From contig NZ_JANLNW010000023.1 in the NCBI RefSeq assembly GCF_025465945.1, positions 111,197 through 175,196 on the forward strand: a stretch of 64,000 bases of DNA, in the 5' to 3' direction. Of the stretch, positions 43,270-53,437 are shown in pieces. The notes beneath the pieces were generated by a model. The model did not search any database. It had not been told where the DNA came from and worked only from the letters and a program-made list of their open reading frames with translations. Numbering within the stretch: position 1 is the first letter of the stretch; every line of letters starts with the position of its first letter. Source of the DNA: Pseudomonas sp. 6D_7.1_Bac1 (lineage in GTDB: Bacteria; Pseudomonadota; Gammaproteobacteria; Pseudomonadales; Pseudomonadaceae). The translations under genes and the position numbers were made by a program.

Positions 43270-44973
43270 ATGTCCCAAGAATACGACTACATCATCATCG
43301 GGGCCGGCTCTGCCGGTAACACCCTGGCGACCCGTCTGACTGAAGACGAAGGCGTCACCGTTCTGCTGCTCGAAGCCGGCGGCCCGGACTACCGTTTCGA
43401 CTTCCGCACGCAAATGCCTGCGGCACTGGCGTTCCCGCTGCAAGGCCGTCGCTACAACTGGGCCTACGAGACCGATCCAGAGCCACACATGGACGGCCGC
43501 CGGATGGAATGCGGTCGCGGCAAGGGCCTGGGCGGTTCTTCGCTGATCAACGGCATGTGCTACATCCGCGGTAACGCCATGGACTACGACGGCTGGGCGA
43601 AAAACCCTGGCCTGGAAGACTGGACCTACCTGGACTGCCTGCCCTATTTCAGAAAAGCTGAAACTCGGGACATCGGCCCGAACGACTACCACGGTGGCGA
43701 AGGCCCGGTCAGCGTGACCACACCTAAAGCCGGTAACAACCCGCTGTTCCACGCGATGGTTGAAGCAGGCGTACAGGCCGGTTACCCGCGTACCGAAGAC
43801 CTGAACGGCTACCAACAGGAAGGTTTCGGTCCGATGGACCGTACCGTGACGCCTAAAGGCCGTCGCTCCAGCACCGCGCGCGGTTACCTGGACATCGCCA
43901 AAAAGCGTTCGACCCTGAACATCGTCACCCACGCCCTGACCGACAAGATCCTGTTCGAAGGCAAGCGTGCGGTCGGCGTACGTTACCTGGTGGGCAGCGC
44001 CGAAGAGCGCGTTGAAGCCCGCGCACGCAAGGAAGTGTTGCTGTGCAGCGGCGCGATCGCTTCGCCGCAAATCCTGCAACGCTCCGGCGTCGGTCCGGCC
44101 AAGTTGCTCAAGAGCCTGGACATTCCAGTGGTTCACGACCTGCCAGGCGTCGGCGAGAACCTGCAAGACCACCTGGAGCTGTACCTGCAATACGCGTGCA
44201 CCCAGCCGGTTTCGCTGTACCCGTCGCTGCTCTGGTACAACCAGCCGGCCATCGGCGCCGAGTGGATGTTCAACGGCACCGGTATCGGCGCCAGCAACCA
44301 GTTCGAGGCCGGCGGTTTTATCCGTACGCGTCCAGACTTCGAATGGCCGAACATTCAGTACCACTTCCTGCCGGTGGCGATTAACTACAACGGCAGCAAC
44401 GGTGTGAAAGAACACGGCTTCCAGGCGCACATGGGTTCCATGCGTTCGCCAAGCCGCGGCCGCATCCAGGTTAAATCCAAGGATCCGCGCCAGCACCCGA
44501 GCATCCTGTTCAACTACATGGCCACCGAGCAAGACTGGCAGGAGTTCCGTGACGGCATCCGCCTGACCCGTGAAATCATGCAACAGCCGGCACTCGACGC
44601 TTTCCGTGGTCGCGAGCTGAGCCCAGGCATCGAAGTGCAAACCGACGAGCAACTCGACACGTTCATCCGTGAACATGCCGAAACCGCGTTCCACCCGTCC
44701 TGCTCGTGCAAAATGGGCACCGACGAAATGGCCGTGGTCGATGGCCAGGGTCGCGTCCACGGGATGCAAGGCCTGCGCGTGGTCGATGCCTCGATCATGC
44801 CGCTGATCACCACCGGCAACCTGAACGCCCCCACGATCATGATGGCCGAGAAAATCGCCGACAAGATCCGTGGTCGTCAGCCACTGCCACGCAGCAAGGC
44901 CAAGTACTACGTCGCGGGCCAAGCCCCGGTACGTGGCAAGCCGTTGCGTGACGTGAGCCCTGCCGCGCAGTAA
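43270..44973 (+). CDS. betA: Choline dehydrogenase
   Basis: Membrane-associated FAD enzyme (567 residues) of the GMC oxidoreductase family, oxidising choline to betaine aldehyde. FAD motif [17 protein letters not shown] at the N-terminus, GMC signatures [20 protein letters not shown] near residue 80 and [13 protein letters not shown] near residue 260, and the active-site HPSCSCKMG near residue 477. Start MSQEYDYII is preceded by AGAGGG. Last bet gene. Confidence 0.95.
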   Translation: MSQEYDYIIIGAGSAGNTLATRLTEDEGVTVLLLEAGGPDYRFDFRTQMPAALAFPLQGRRYNWAYETDPEPHMDGRRMECGRGKGLGGSSLINGMCYIRGNAMDYDGWAKNPGLEDWTYLDCLPYFRKAETRDIGPNDYHGGEGPVSVTTPKAGNNPLFHAMVEAGVQAGYPRTEDLNGYQQEGFGPMDRTVTPKGRRSSTARGYLDIAKKRSTLNIVTHALTDKILFEGKRAVGVRYLVGSAEERVEARARKEVLLCSGAIASPQILQRSGVGPAKLLKSLDIPVVHDLPGVGENLQDHLELYLQYACTQPVSLYPSLLWYNQPAIGAEWMFNGTGIGASNQFEAGGFIRTRPDFEWPNIQYHFLPVAINYNGSNGVKEHGFQAHMGSMRSPSRGRIQVKSKDPRQHPSILFNYMATEQDWQEFRDGIRLTREIMQQPALDAFRGRELSPGIEVQTDEQLDTFIREHAETAFHPSCSCKMGTDEMAVVDGQGRVHGMQGLRVVDASIMPLITTGNLNAPTIMMAEKIADKIRGRQPLPRSKAKYYVAGQAPVRGKPLRDVSPAAQ

Positions 44974-44994
44974 CCGTTGCACCGCGGTGCGCCC

Positions 44995-45087
44995 ATCGCG
45001 AGCAGGCTCGCTCCTACATTGGTTCTTTGGTGTTCACATACTCTGTGTTCACCGCCGAACTACTGTGGGAGCGAGCCTGCTCGCGAT
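44995..45087. repeat. REPIN (type A)
   Basis: Inverted REP pair after betA; one arm reads GCTCCTACA instead of GCTCCCACA. Confidence 0.88.
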
Positions 45088-45239
45088 GGCGCCCGACCAA
45101 ACAACCCATCACTTCTGCTGCACACCGCTTCACCCTTGATCCCACCCCCCGCGCAGGCCTAATCTAGTCACCGCGCAAACGTTTCACCTCCCCGCCCTAT
45201 CGAAAAGCCGCCACCTGTGGCTGGCCACGAGGCTTTCTC

Positions 45240-45935
45240 ATGTTTGATGTCGTGTCTTCGAGCAAATGGCCCACCGGCTACCTGATCAATCCAAACGTTG
45301 AACCCCTCGATCCGAAGTGGCTTCAGGCATTCAGCAAAATCCCCGCCGCCGCTGTCAGCGACTGCCTGGGCCGCAACGTCGGTGGTCTGGGCCTGAAGGC
45401 CTTCCACGGCAATGCGCCGATGCTGGGCAGTGCGCTGACCGTTCGCGTGCGCCCCGGCGACAACCTGATGATCCTCAAGGCCATGCAAATGGCTCGGCCC
45501 GGCGACGTGCTGGTGATCGACGGCAGCGCCGACCTGACCCGCGCCGTGTTCGGCGGCATCATGCGCGCCATGGCCCTCAAGGCCGGGATCGTCGGCGTGG
45601 TGATCAACGGCGCCCTGCGCGACCTCGACGAGTGGCAAACCGGTGAATTGCCGGCCTACGCCATCGGTGGCGTGCACCGTGGCCCGAGCACCGACGGTGG
45701 CGGCGAAATCAACGTGCCGATTTCCTGCGCCGGCATGCTGGTAGCCCCCGGTGACCTGATGATTGGCGACGGCGACGGCGTGGTGGCTGCCTCGCGCAGC
45801 GAACTGCCGGAATTGTTGGTGCGTTGCCACGACCTGCTCGCCCGGGAAAAGGCTACGCTTGCGGCTATCGAAGCCGGAACGCTGGACCCGGATCGTTTCG
45901 ATGCCATCCTGCGCGCCAAGGGTTGCCCGGTCTAA
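45240..45935 (+). CDS. RraA-like class II aldolase/decarboxylase family protein
   Basis: A 231-residue protein of the RraA/dimethylmenaquinone methyltransferase family, which contains 4-hydroxy-4-methyl-2-oxoglutarate aldolases, oxaloacetate decarboxylases and the RNase E regulator RraA. The catalytic pattern of the aldolases, glycine followed about 20 residues on by RDLDEW near residue 130, is present, so enzyme activity is more likely than RNase regulation. It precedes two TldD/PmbA genes on the same strand, 115 bp away with a REPIN between. The substrate is unknown. Confidence 0.8.
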   Translation: MFDVVSSSKWPTGYLINPNVEPLDPKWLQAFSKIPAAAVSDCLGRNVGGLGLKAFHGNAPMLGSALTVRVRPGDNLMILKAMQMARPGDVLVIDGSADLTRAVFGGIMRAMALKAGIVGVVINGALRDLDEWQTGELPAYAIGGVHRGPSTDGGGEINVPISCAGMLVAPGDLMIGDGDGVVAASRSELPELLVRCHDLLAREKATLAAIEAGTLDPDRFDAILRAKGCPV

Positions 45936-45946
45936 AGCTAAAAGCT

Positions 45947-46009
45947 TCGCGAGCAAGCCCGCTCCCACAAGGACAGCGCATAACCTGTGGGAGCGGGCTT
46001 GCTCGCGAT
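45947..46009. repeat. REPIN (type A)
   Basis: Inverted REP pair (GCGAGCAAGCCCGCTCCCAC and partner) between the RraA-like and TldD-like genes. Confidence 0.9.
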
Positions 46010-46050
46010 GAGACCCTTGAGGTCGCAGCCACTCACAAGGAGGTTCTCCA

Positions 46051-47493
46051 ATGTTCGATTTCCACCCCCAGCTCAAGCAGCGTTTCGCTGCATTGCGCAC
46101 GGGCGCTGAATTCTTTTCGCTGCGCTATGTGCGCGAGTCGGGCCAGTACCTGTCGGTACGCAAGAACGTTGCCGAGCCGCCACACCTGAGCCGTGACGAA
46201 GGCGCGATGCTGACCGCACGGGTCAATGGCGTCGAAGCCTATGCCGCGACCAACGACTTGTCGCCGTCCGGCCTGCAAGCTGCCCTCGACCGCGCCGAAC
46301 AACAGGCCCGCTCGATCGCCGCCCACGCCCTGCTCGACCTGCGCCAGCAAGCGGTTTCCAGCGAGCGCGCCGATTACCTGTCACCGAACCTGGAACAACC
46401 GTTCCCGTCCCTCAGCGATTGCTACCAACTGCTTGGCGCCGAATCCGCCGCCGTGCCCAAGGACGAGCGACTGGTGAACTGGCAGGTCAGCATCGGCATC
46501 ACGCATGTCGAGCAGATCTACCTCAACAGCGCCGGCGCCGAACTGCGTCAGGCGCAACGCTTCGTTTACCCAGGGCTGGATGTCACCGCCTACGACGGCA
46601 ACGACAGCCAGACCCGCAGCCTGGGCCGCGAAAACTTCGGCCAGCAAGGCGGTGCGGACGTGATCAGCCGTTGTGGACTGATCGGCGCTGGGCCAACCGT
46701 TGCCGATCAGGCGCTGCAATTGCTGCTGGCCCCCAACACCCCGCAAGGCAAACGCGACCTGCTGCTGATGCCCGACCAGATGATGCTGCAGATCCACGAG
46801 TCCATCGGCCACCCGCTGGAACTGGATCGGATCCTCGGCGACGAGCGCAACTACGCCGGCACCAGCTTCGTCAAAACCAGCGACTTCGGCAGCCTGCAAT
46901 ACGGTTCCAAATTGCTCAACGTGACCTTCGACCCGGACATTCCCGAGCAACTCGCCAGCTACGGCCATGACGACGACGGCACGGCCGCGAGCAAACAGTT
47001 CCTGATCCACGAAGGCTTGTTGATCCGTCCACTGGGCGGCGCGCTGTCGCAGTTCCGTGCAGGCCTCGACGGCGTCGCCAACAGCCGCGCCTGCGGCTGG
47101 AACCGCCCGCCCATCGACCGCATGGCCAACCTCAACATCGAACCTGGCGACCAACCGCTCGAACAGTTGATCAGCGGCATCGAACACGGCGTGCTGATGT
47201 CGACTAACCGCTCATGGTCAATTGACGATGCACGTAATAAATTCCAGTTCGGCTGTGAATGGGGTCAGTTGATTGAAAACGGCGAACTCAAGGGCGTGGT
47301 GAAGAACCCGAACTACCGGGGTATCTCCGCGCAGTTCTGGCGCAACCTCAGTGCCGTGGGCGACCTCAGCACCTTCAAGGTGCTGGGCACACCGAACTGC
47401 GGCAAGGGCGAACCGAACCAGGTGATCCGCGTCGGCCATGCTTCGCCGGCCTGCGTATTCAGCAACATTGACGTGTTTGGGGGAGACGCCTGA
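46051..47493 (+). CDS. TldD-like metallopeptidase, accessory paralogue
   Basis: A 480-residue TldD/PmbA family member with the metalloprotease motif HESIGH at residue 249-254 (IHESIGHPLELD). The known TldD-TldE pair in enterobacteria is a heterodimer degrading unfolded peptides and trimming leader peptides; this pair is separate from the housekeeping copy and stands by a RraA-like gene. AAGGAGG precedes the ATG. Stop and the start of the next gene overlap by one base (TGATG), so the two subunits are coupled. Confidence 0.88.
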   Translation: MFDFHPQLKQRFAALRTGAEFFSLRYVRESGQYLSVRKNVAEPPHLSRDEGAMLTARVNGVEAYAATNDLSPSGLQAALDRAEQQARSIAAHALLDLRQQAVSSERADYLSPNLEQPFPSLSDCYQLLGAESAAVPKDERLVNWQVSIGITHVEQIYLNSAGAELRQAQRFVYPGLDVTAYDGNDSQTRSLGRENFGQQGGADVISRCGLIGAGPTVADQALQLLLAPNTPQGKRDLLLMPDQMMLQIHESIGHPLELDRILGDERNYAGTSFVKTSDFGSLQYGSKLLNVTFDPDIPEQLASYGHDDDGTAASKQFLIHEGLLIRPLGGALSQFRAGLDGVANSRACGWNRPPIDRMANLNIEPGDQPLEQLISGIEHGVLMSTNRSWSIDDARNKFQFGCEWGQLIENGELKGVVKNPNYRGISAQFWRNLSAVGDLSTFKVLGTPNCGKGEPNQVIRVGHASPACVFSNIDVFGGDA

Positions 47494-48830
47494 TGGCGAC
47501 GGTATTGAGTCAGGTCGAGCAATTCAAAGGACTGGTGGCCTGGTTGCGCAGTGCAGTGCGCGAGCCTGAACAATTCACCTTGAGCTACGCCGCCGAATCG
47601 TCGGCGTTCGTGCGCTTCAACCACGCCAGGGTGCGTCAGGCTGGCCAGGTTCAGCAGGCCAGCCTCGGCTTCAAACTGATCAATGACGGTCGGCACGCGG
47701 ACCTGAGCATCACCCTCGCCGGTGATCCCGAGGTTGACCTTCAGCGCCTGGCCGAAGGCCTGCAACAGCTGCGCGACACCCTGCCGTTGTTGCCGCAGGA
47801 CCCCTACCTGCTGCTCAACCACACGGGCTGGCAGAGCAAGAATGTGCAGGACCACCCGTTGCCGGACACCGAGCAGGTGGTCGCCGAAATCGCTCGCGCC
47901 GCCGAAGGTCTCGATCTGGTCGGTTTCTACGCCGCAGGCCCCATTAGCCGGGGTTTCGCCAGTTCGTCCGGCGCCTTCGGTTGGCATCAGGCCAACAGCT
48001 TCAACTTCGACTTCAGCCTGTTCCACGCCAACGGCCAAGCGGTGAAAGCCAGCTACGCCGGACACGACTGGAACAGCGCAGGCTTCGCCAAACGCTTCCA
48101 GCAGGCTCGCGAGCAGTTGGAGTTTTTGGGGCGCCCGTTGCGCACTTTGGCGCCGGGTGAGTACCGCGCTTATCTGGCGCCGGCGGCGCTGGAAGAAATC
48201 GTCGGCATGCTCTGCTGGGGTGGTTTCTCGGCGCAGTCGATTGCCAGCAAAAGCAGCCCGCTGCAAAAACTCTACGCTGGCGACAGCGCATTCAGCCCGC
48301 TGCTCTCGCTGGATGAAAAAGTCAGTGGCTCCCTGAGCCCGGCGTTTTCCAGCGAAGGTTACCCGCGCAGCGATCTCGGCCTGGTCGTTGCGGGCAAGGC
48401 TGGCGAGCGGCTGGTGGGTTCGCGCAGCGCCGCCGAATACGGCCTGACCGCCAACGGCGCCAGTGGCGGTGAATCGCCATCGGCCTTGAACATGGCGGCG
48501 GGTGCATTATCTCAAGCCGAGATTCTCAAGCAGCTCGGCACCGGCTTGTACATCAGCAACCTGTGGTACCTGAACTACTCGGATCAACCGGCCGCACGCC
48601 TGACCGGCATGACCCGTTTCGCGACCTTCTGGGTCGAGAACGGCGAGATTCAGGCACCCGTCAGCACCATGCGTTTCGATGACAGCGCCTACAGCCTGCT
48701 TGGTTCGCAGCTCGAAGCGCTGACAAGCGAACGCGAGCTGATTTTATCGGCCAGCACCTACAGCCAGCGGGCGACGGCTTCGGCGTTGTTGCCGGGGGCG
48801 CTGGTCAGCCGACTGACGTTGACTTTGTAA
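47493..48830 (+). CDS. PmbA/TldE-like partner protein
   Basis: A 445-residue PmbA/TldE-type protein without the HExxxH motif, expected to be the non-metal partner of the TldD-like protein before it. Recognisable C-terminal family segments are LKQLGTGLYISNLWYLNYSD and ARLTGMTRFATFWVENG. It ends just before a type B REPIN. Natural substrates are unknown; no precursor peptide is visible nearby. Confidence 0.85.
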   Translation: MATVLSQVEQFKGLVAWLRSAVREPEQFTLSYAAESSAFVRFNHARVRQAGQVQQASLGFKLINDGRHADLSITLAGDPEVDLQRLAEGLQQLRDTLPLLPQDPYLLLNHTGWQSKNVQDHPLPDTEQVVAEIARAAEGLDLVGFYAAGPISRGFASSSGAFGWHQANSFNFDFSLFHANGQAVKASYAGHDWNSAGFAKRFQQAREQLEFLGRPLRTLAPGEYRAYLAPAALEEIVGMLCWGGFSAQSIASKSSPLQKLYAGDSAFSPLLSLDEKVSGSLSPAFSSEGYPRSDLGLVVAGKAGERLVGSRSAAEYGLTANGASGGESPSALNMAAGALSQAEILKQLGTGLYISNLWYLNYSDQPAARLTGMTRFATFWVENGEIQAPVSTMRFDDSAYSLLGSQLEALTSERELILSASTYSQRATASALLPGALVSRLTLTL

Positions 48831-48843
48831 ACACGCAACACCT

Positions 48844-48976
48844 TGTGGCGAGGGAGCTTGCTCCCGCTGGGTCGCGCAGCGGCCCCAAAACCAGCAAACG
48901 CGGTTCACCAGACGGACCGCATTGGCCGGACTTACGACTGCTGCGCAGCCGAGCGGGAGCAAGCTCCCTCGCCACA
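48844..48976. repeat. REPIN (type B)
   Basis: TGTGGCGAGGGAGCTTGCTC and partner GAGCAAGCTCCCTCGCCACA flank about 90 bp between the PmbA-like gene and the exporter. Confidence 0.9.
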
Positions 48977-49014
48977 AAGAGCAAGAATTACCTGACCAAC
49001 CCACAAGAGGTCCC

Positions 49015-50442
49015 ATGCCCAACCGCCCGGCTCTTGACGCAATCACCGCCCGTTGGGTCCCCTGGGTGGTGGCGATTGCGTTCTTCATGCAGTCCCTCGA
49101 CGGGACCATCCTCAACACCGCCCTGCCCGCCATGGCCCTTGACCTGGCCGAAGACCCGCTGCGCATGCAGGGTGTGATCATCGCCTACATGCTCACGGTC
49201 GCCTTGCTGATTCCGGCGTCGGGCTGGATCGCCGACCGCTTCGGCACCAAGAAAATCTTCTTCGGCGCGATCCTGCTGTTCAGTCTCGGTTCCTTGCTCT
49301 GCGCGCTCTCCAGCACCTTGAGCCTGCTGGTCGGCGCCCGGGTGATTCAGGGCCTGGGCGGTGCGTTGATGCTGCCGGTCGGACGACTGGTGGTGCTGCG
49401 CGCTTATCCGCGCTCGGAGCTGGTGCGGATCATGGGTTTCATCACCATTCCCGGCCTGCTCGGGCCATTGATCGGCCCGACCATGGGCGGCTGGATGGTG
49501 CAGTACCTGACCTGGCACTGGATCTTCCTGATCAACCTGCCGGTCGGACTGGTCGGTTGCTACGCGGTGTGGAAATTCATTCCAGACCTGCGGGGCAGTG
49601 AGCGCACGCGCTTCGATGGCTTGGGTTTCCTGCTGTTCGGCGCGGCGATGGTGCTGATCACCATTGCCATGGAAGGCCTGGGCGAGTTGCACCTGCCGCA
49701 CTTGCGCGTGATGTTGCTGCTGTTCGGTGGCATGGCGTGTCTGGCGGCTTATTGGCTACGGGCCGGGCACATCGACAATCCGTTGTTCGCGCCGGCACTG
49801 TTCAAGACCCGGACCTTTGCCGTCGGGATTCTCGGCAACCTGTTCGCCCGACTCGGCAGCGGTGCCCTGCCGTTTCTGGTGCCGTTGCTGCTACAGATCG
49901 CGCTGGGCTACTCGCCGTCCCAGGCGGGGATGAGCATGTTGCCGCTGGCCGCGGCAGCGATGTTCGCCAAGTCGATCGCCCGGCCACTGATCGAACGCCT
50001 GGGGTACCGCATCGTGCTCACCGGCAACACCCTGGCGCTGGGCATCATGCTGGCGAGCATGGGCCTGGTCAGCGAGCAGACGCCTTATTGGCTGCTGCTG
50101 GTGCTACTGGCGATACTCGGCGCAATCAACTCCTTGCAGTTCACCGCGATGAACACCGTAACCCTGATCGACCTCGACGACGCCAGCGCCAGCAGCGGCA
50201 ACAGCCTGCTGTCGGTGGTCGCGCAGTTGTCGTTGAGTCTCGGCGTCGCCTGCGCTGGCGCCCTGCTCGGCGGCTTCACGGCGGAGGTTGGCAATGACGG
50301 CGTGGACACGGTGCTGGGCGCGTTCCAGCTGACGTTTGTGACCGTCGGGGTCATGGCGATGCTGGCGGCAACGATCTTTTCCCAGCTGTCGCGGGAAGAC
50401 GGACGGCGCGTCAAGCGTCCGGAACAGCACATAGAGCCTTAG
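49015..50442 (+). CDS. MFS drug exporter, MdtD/HsrA-like (DHA2 family)
   Basis: A 475-residue inner-membrane proton-driven exporter with about 14 membrane segments. N-terminal VVAIAFFMQSLDGTILNTAL and ASGWIADRFGTKK (motif A) and the ARVIQGLGGALMLPVGR motif C-like segment are typical for DHA2 carriers, and it is closest in my view to E. coli MdtD. The substrate is unknown. The start MPNRPALDAIT has AGAGG 6 bp upstream. Confidence 0.87.
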   Translation: MPNRPALDAITARWVPWVVAIAFFMQSLDGTILNTALPAMALDLAEDPLRMQGVIIAYMLTVALLIPASGWIADRFGTKKIFFGAILLFSLGSLLCALSSTLSLLVGARVIQGLGGALMLPVGRLVVLRAYPRSELVRIMGFITIPGLLGPLIGPTMGGWMVQYLTWHWIFLINLPVGLVGCYAVWKFIPDLRGSERTRFDGLGFLLFGAAMVLITIAMEGLGELHLPHLRVMLLLFGGMACLAAYWLRAGHIDNPLFAPALFKTRTFAVGILGNLFARLGSGALPFLVPLLLQIALGYSPSQAGMSMLPLAAAAMFAKSIARPLIERLGYRIVLTGNTLALGIMLASMGLVSEQTPYWLLLVLLAILGAINSLQFTAMNTVTLIDLDDASASSGNSLLSVVAQLSLSLGVACAGALLGGFTAEVGNDGVDTVLGAFQLTFVTVGVMAMLAATIFSQLSREDGRRVKRPEQHIEP

Positions 50443-50499
50443 GGCGAATGGCCACAGGGCTGGTACACTGCGCGACATTTTGTTTTGCAGGCCAGTCCC

Positions 50500-51885
<1,386 letters not shown>

Positions 51886-51901
51886 AAACAATGCATTACC
51901 C

Positions 51902-51991
51902 TGTGGGAGCGAGCCTGCTCGCGATAGCGGACTGACAGACAACAACTATGTTGAATGTGCTGGCCCCATCGCGAGCAGGCTCGCTCCCACA
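51902..51991. repeat. REPIN (type A)
   Basis: Inverted REP pair after dbpA, ahead of the flavoprotein gene. Confidence 0.9.
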
Positions 51992-52027
51992 GTTTGTTTT
52001 GTGGTGACACATTAAGAGGACACCGTT

Positions 52028-53206
52028 TTGCGCTCTACCGAAGTCGTGATCATTGGCGCTGGCGCCGCTGGGTTGATGTGTGCGCTGACCGCTGCTGAGC
52101 GCGGGCGCAAGGTAATGTTGCTCGACCACGCGAACAAGGCCGGCAAGAAAATCCTCATGTCCGGTGGTGGCCGCTGCAACTTCACCAACATGTACACCGA
52201 ACCGAGCAATTTCCTCTCGCAAAACGCACACTTCTGCAAATCCGCGCTGGCGCGCTACACCCAGTGGGATTTCATCGGGATGGTGGCCAAGCACGGCGTG
52301 CCGTACCACGAGAAAAAACTCGGCCAGCTGTTCTGCGATAACAAATCCAGCGACATCCTCGGCATGCTCCTCGACGAGTGCGATCAGGTCGGCGTCAGCC
52401 TGCACCTTGACACGTCGATCCAGCAGATCGAGAAACTCGAAAGCGGCTACCTGCTGGAAACCACGTTGGGCCAGGTGACCTGCGAATCACTGGTGATCGC
52501 CACCGGCGGTCTGTCGATCCCGACCCTGGGCGCCACCGGCTTCGGTTATCAAGTGGCCAAGCAGTTCGGTCACCAATTGCTGCCCACCCGCGCCGGCCTG
52601 GTGCCGTTCACCATCACTGATCAGCTTAAAGAGTTGTGCACCGAGCTGTCCGGCACTTCAGTGGATTGCCTGGTGAGCTGCAACGATCAGAGTTTTCGCG
52701 AGAACATTCTGTTCACCCACCGCGGCCTCAGTGGCCCGGCGATTTTGCAGATATCCTCGTTCTGGCAATCCGGTGACTCGGTCGAGATCAACCTGCTGCC
52801 GGACCACGATGTCCCGAACTGGCTGCAACAGCAGCAAGCCGAACGCCCGAACAGCGAGCTGAAAACCCTGCTGGGCGAGATCTTCACCAAGAAGATGGCC
52901 AACCTGCTGGCCGACAACTGGTTCGTCTCCAAGCCGATGAAGCAGTACACCCACGCGGAGCTTGCCGATATCGCCGCAAAACTCGCGAGCTGGACGCTGG
53001 TCCCGGCCGGCACCGAAGGCTATCGCACGGCCGAGGTAACACTGGGTGGCGTCGACACCCACGAAGTCTCGTCCAAAACCATGGAGTCGCTGAAAAGCCC
53101 CGGCTTGTACTTCATCGGTGAAGTGCTGGACGTCACCGGACATCTGGGCGGTTTCAACTTCCAATGGGCCTGGGCCTCGGGTTACGCAGCGGCGCAGTAC
53201 GTCTGA
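52028..53206 (+). CDS. HI0933/YhiN-family flavoprotein
   Basis: A 392-residue FAD-dependent oxidoreductase of unknown substrate. FAD motif VVIIGAGAAGLMCALTA, then MSGGGRCNFTNMY, the TGGLSIPTLGATGFGY segment and the C-terminal GEVLDVTGHLGGFNFQWAWA are all characteristic of the family. The start is a TTG with AAGAGGA eight bases upstream and no ATG alternative at the N-terminus. Between two REPINs. Confidence 0.88.
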   Translation: MRSTEVVIIGAGAAGLMCALTAAERGRKVMLLDHANKAGKKILMSGGGRCNFTNMYTEPSNFLSQNAHFCKSALARYTQWDFIGMVAKHGVPYHEKKLGQLFCDNKSSDILGMLLDECDQVGVSLHLDTSIQQIEKLESGYLLETTLGQVTCESLVIATGGLSIPTLGATGFGYQVAKQFGHQLLPTRAGLVPFTITDQLKELCTELSGTSVDCLVSCNDQSFRENILFTHRGLSGPAILQISSFWQSGDSVEINLLPDHDVPNWLQQQQAERPNSELKTLLGEIFTKKMANLLADNWFVSKPMKQYTHAELADIAAKLASWTLVPAGTEGYRTAEVTLGGVDTHEVSSKTMESLKSPGLYFIGEVLDVTGHLGGFNFQWAWASGYAAAQYV

Positions 53207-53229
53207 TCCAAGCCGTGCACAAAACAAAA

Positions 53230-53318
53230 TGTGGGAGCGAGCCTGCTCGCGATAGCGGTGTAACAGTCACCCTAGAGGTGAATGTTATGTCCTCATCGCG
53301 AGCAGGCTCGCTCCCACA
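53230..53318. repeat. REPIN (type A)
   Basis: Inverted REP pair following the flavoprotein gene. Confidence 0.9.
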
Positions 53319-53437
53319 TGGGTTATGCGTGGATCTACTAAGGAACACTTTTTGCTGTCAGATGTGATCGGCGCCATTGCGTCGTCGTCATTACTGGCTC
53401 AATTTAGCCGCATTGCCCCGGAAGGCCTCCGCACTTC

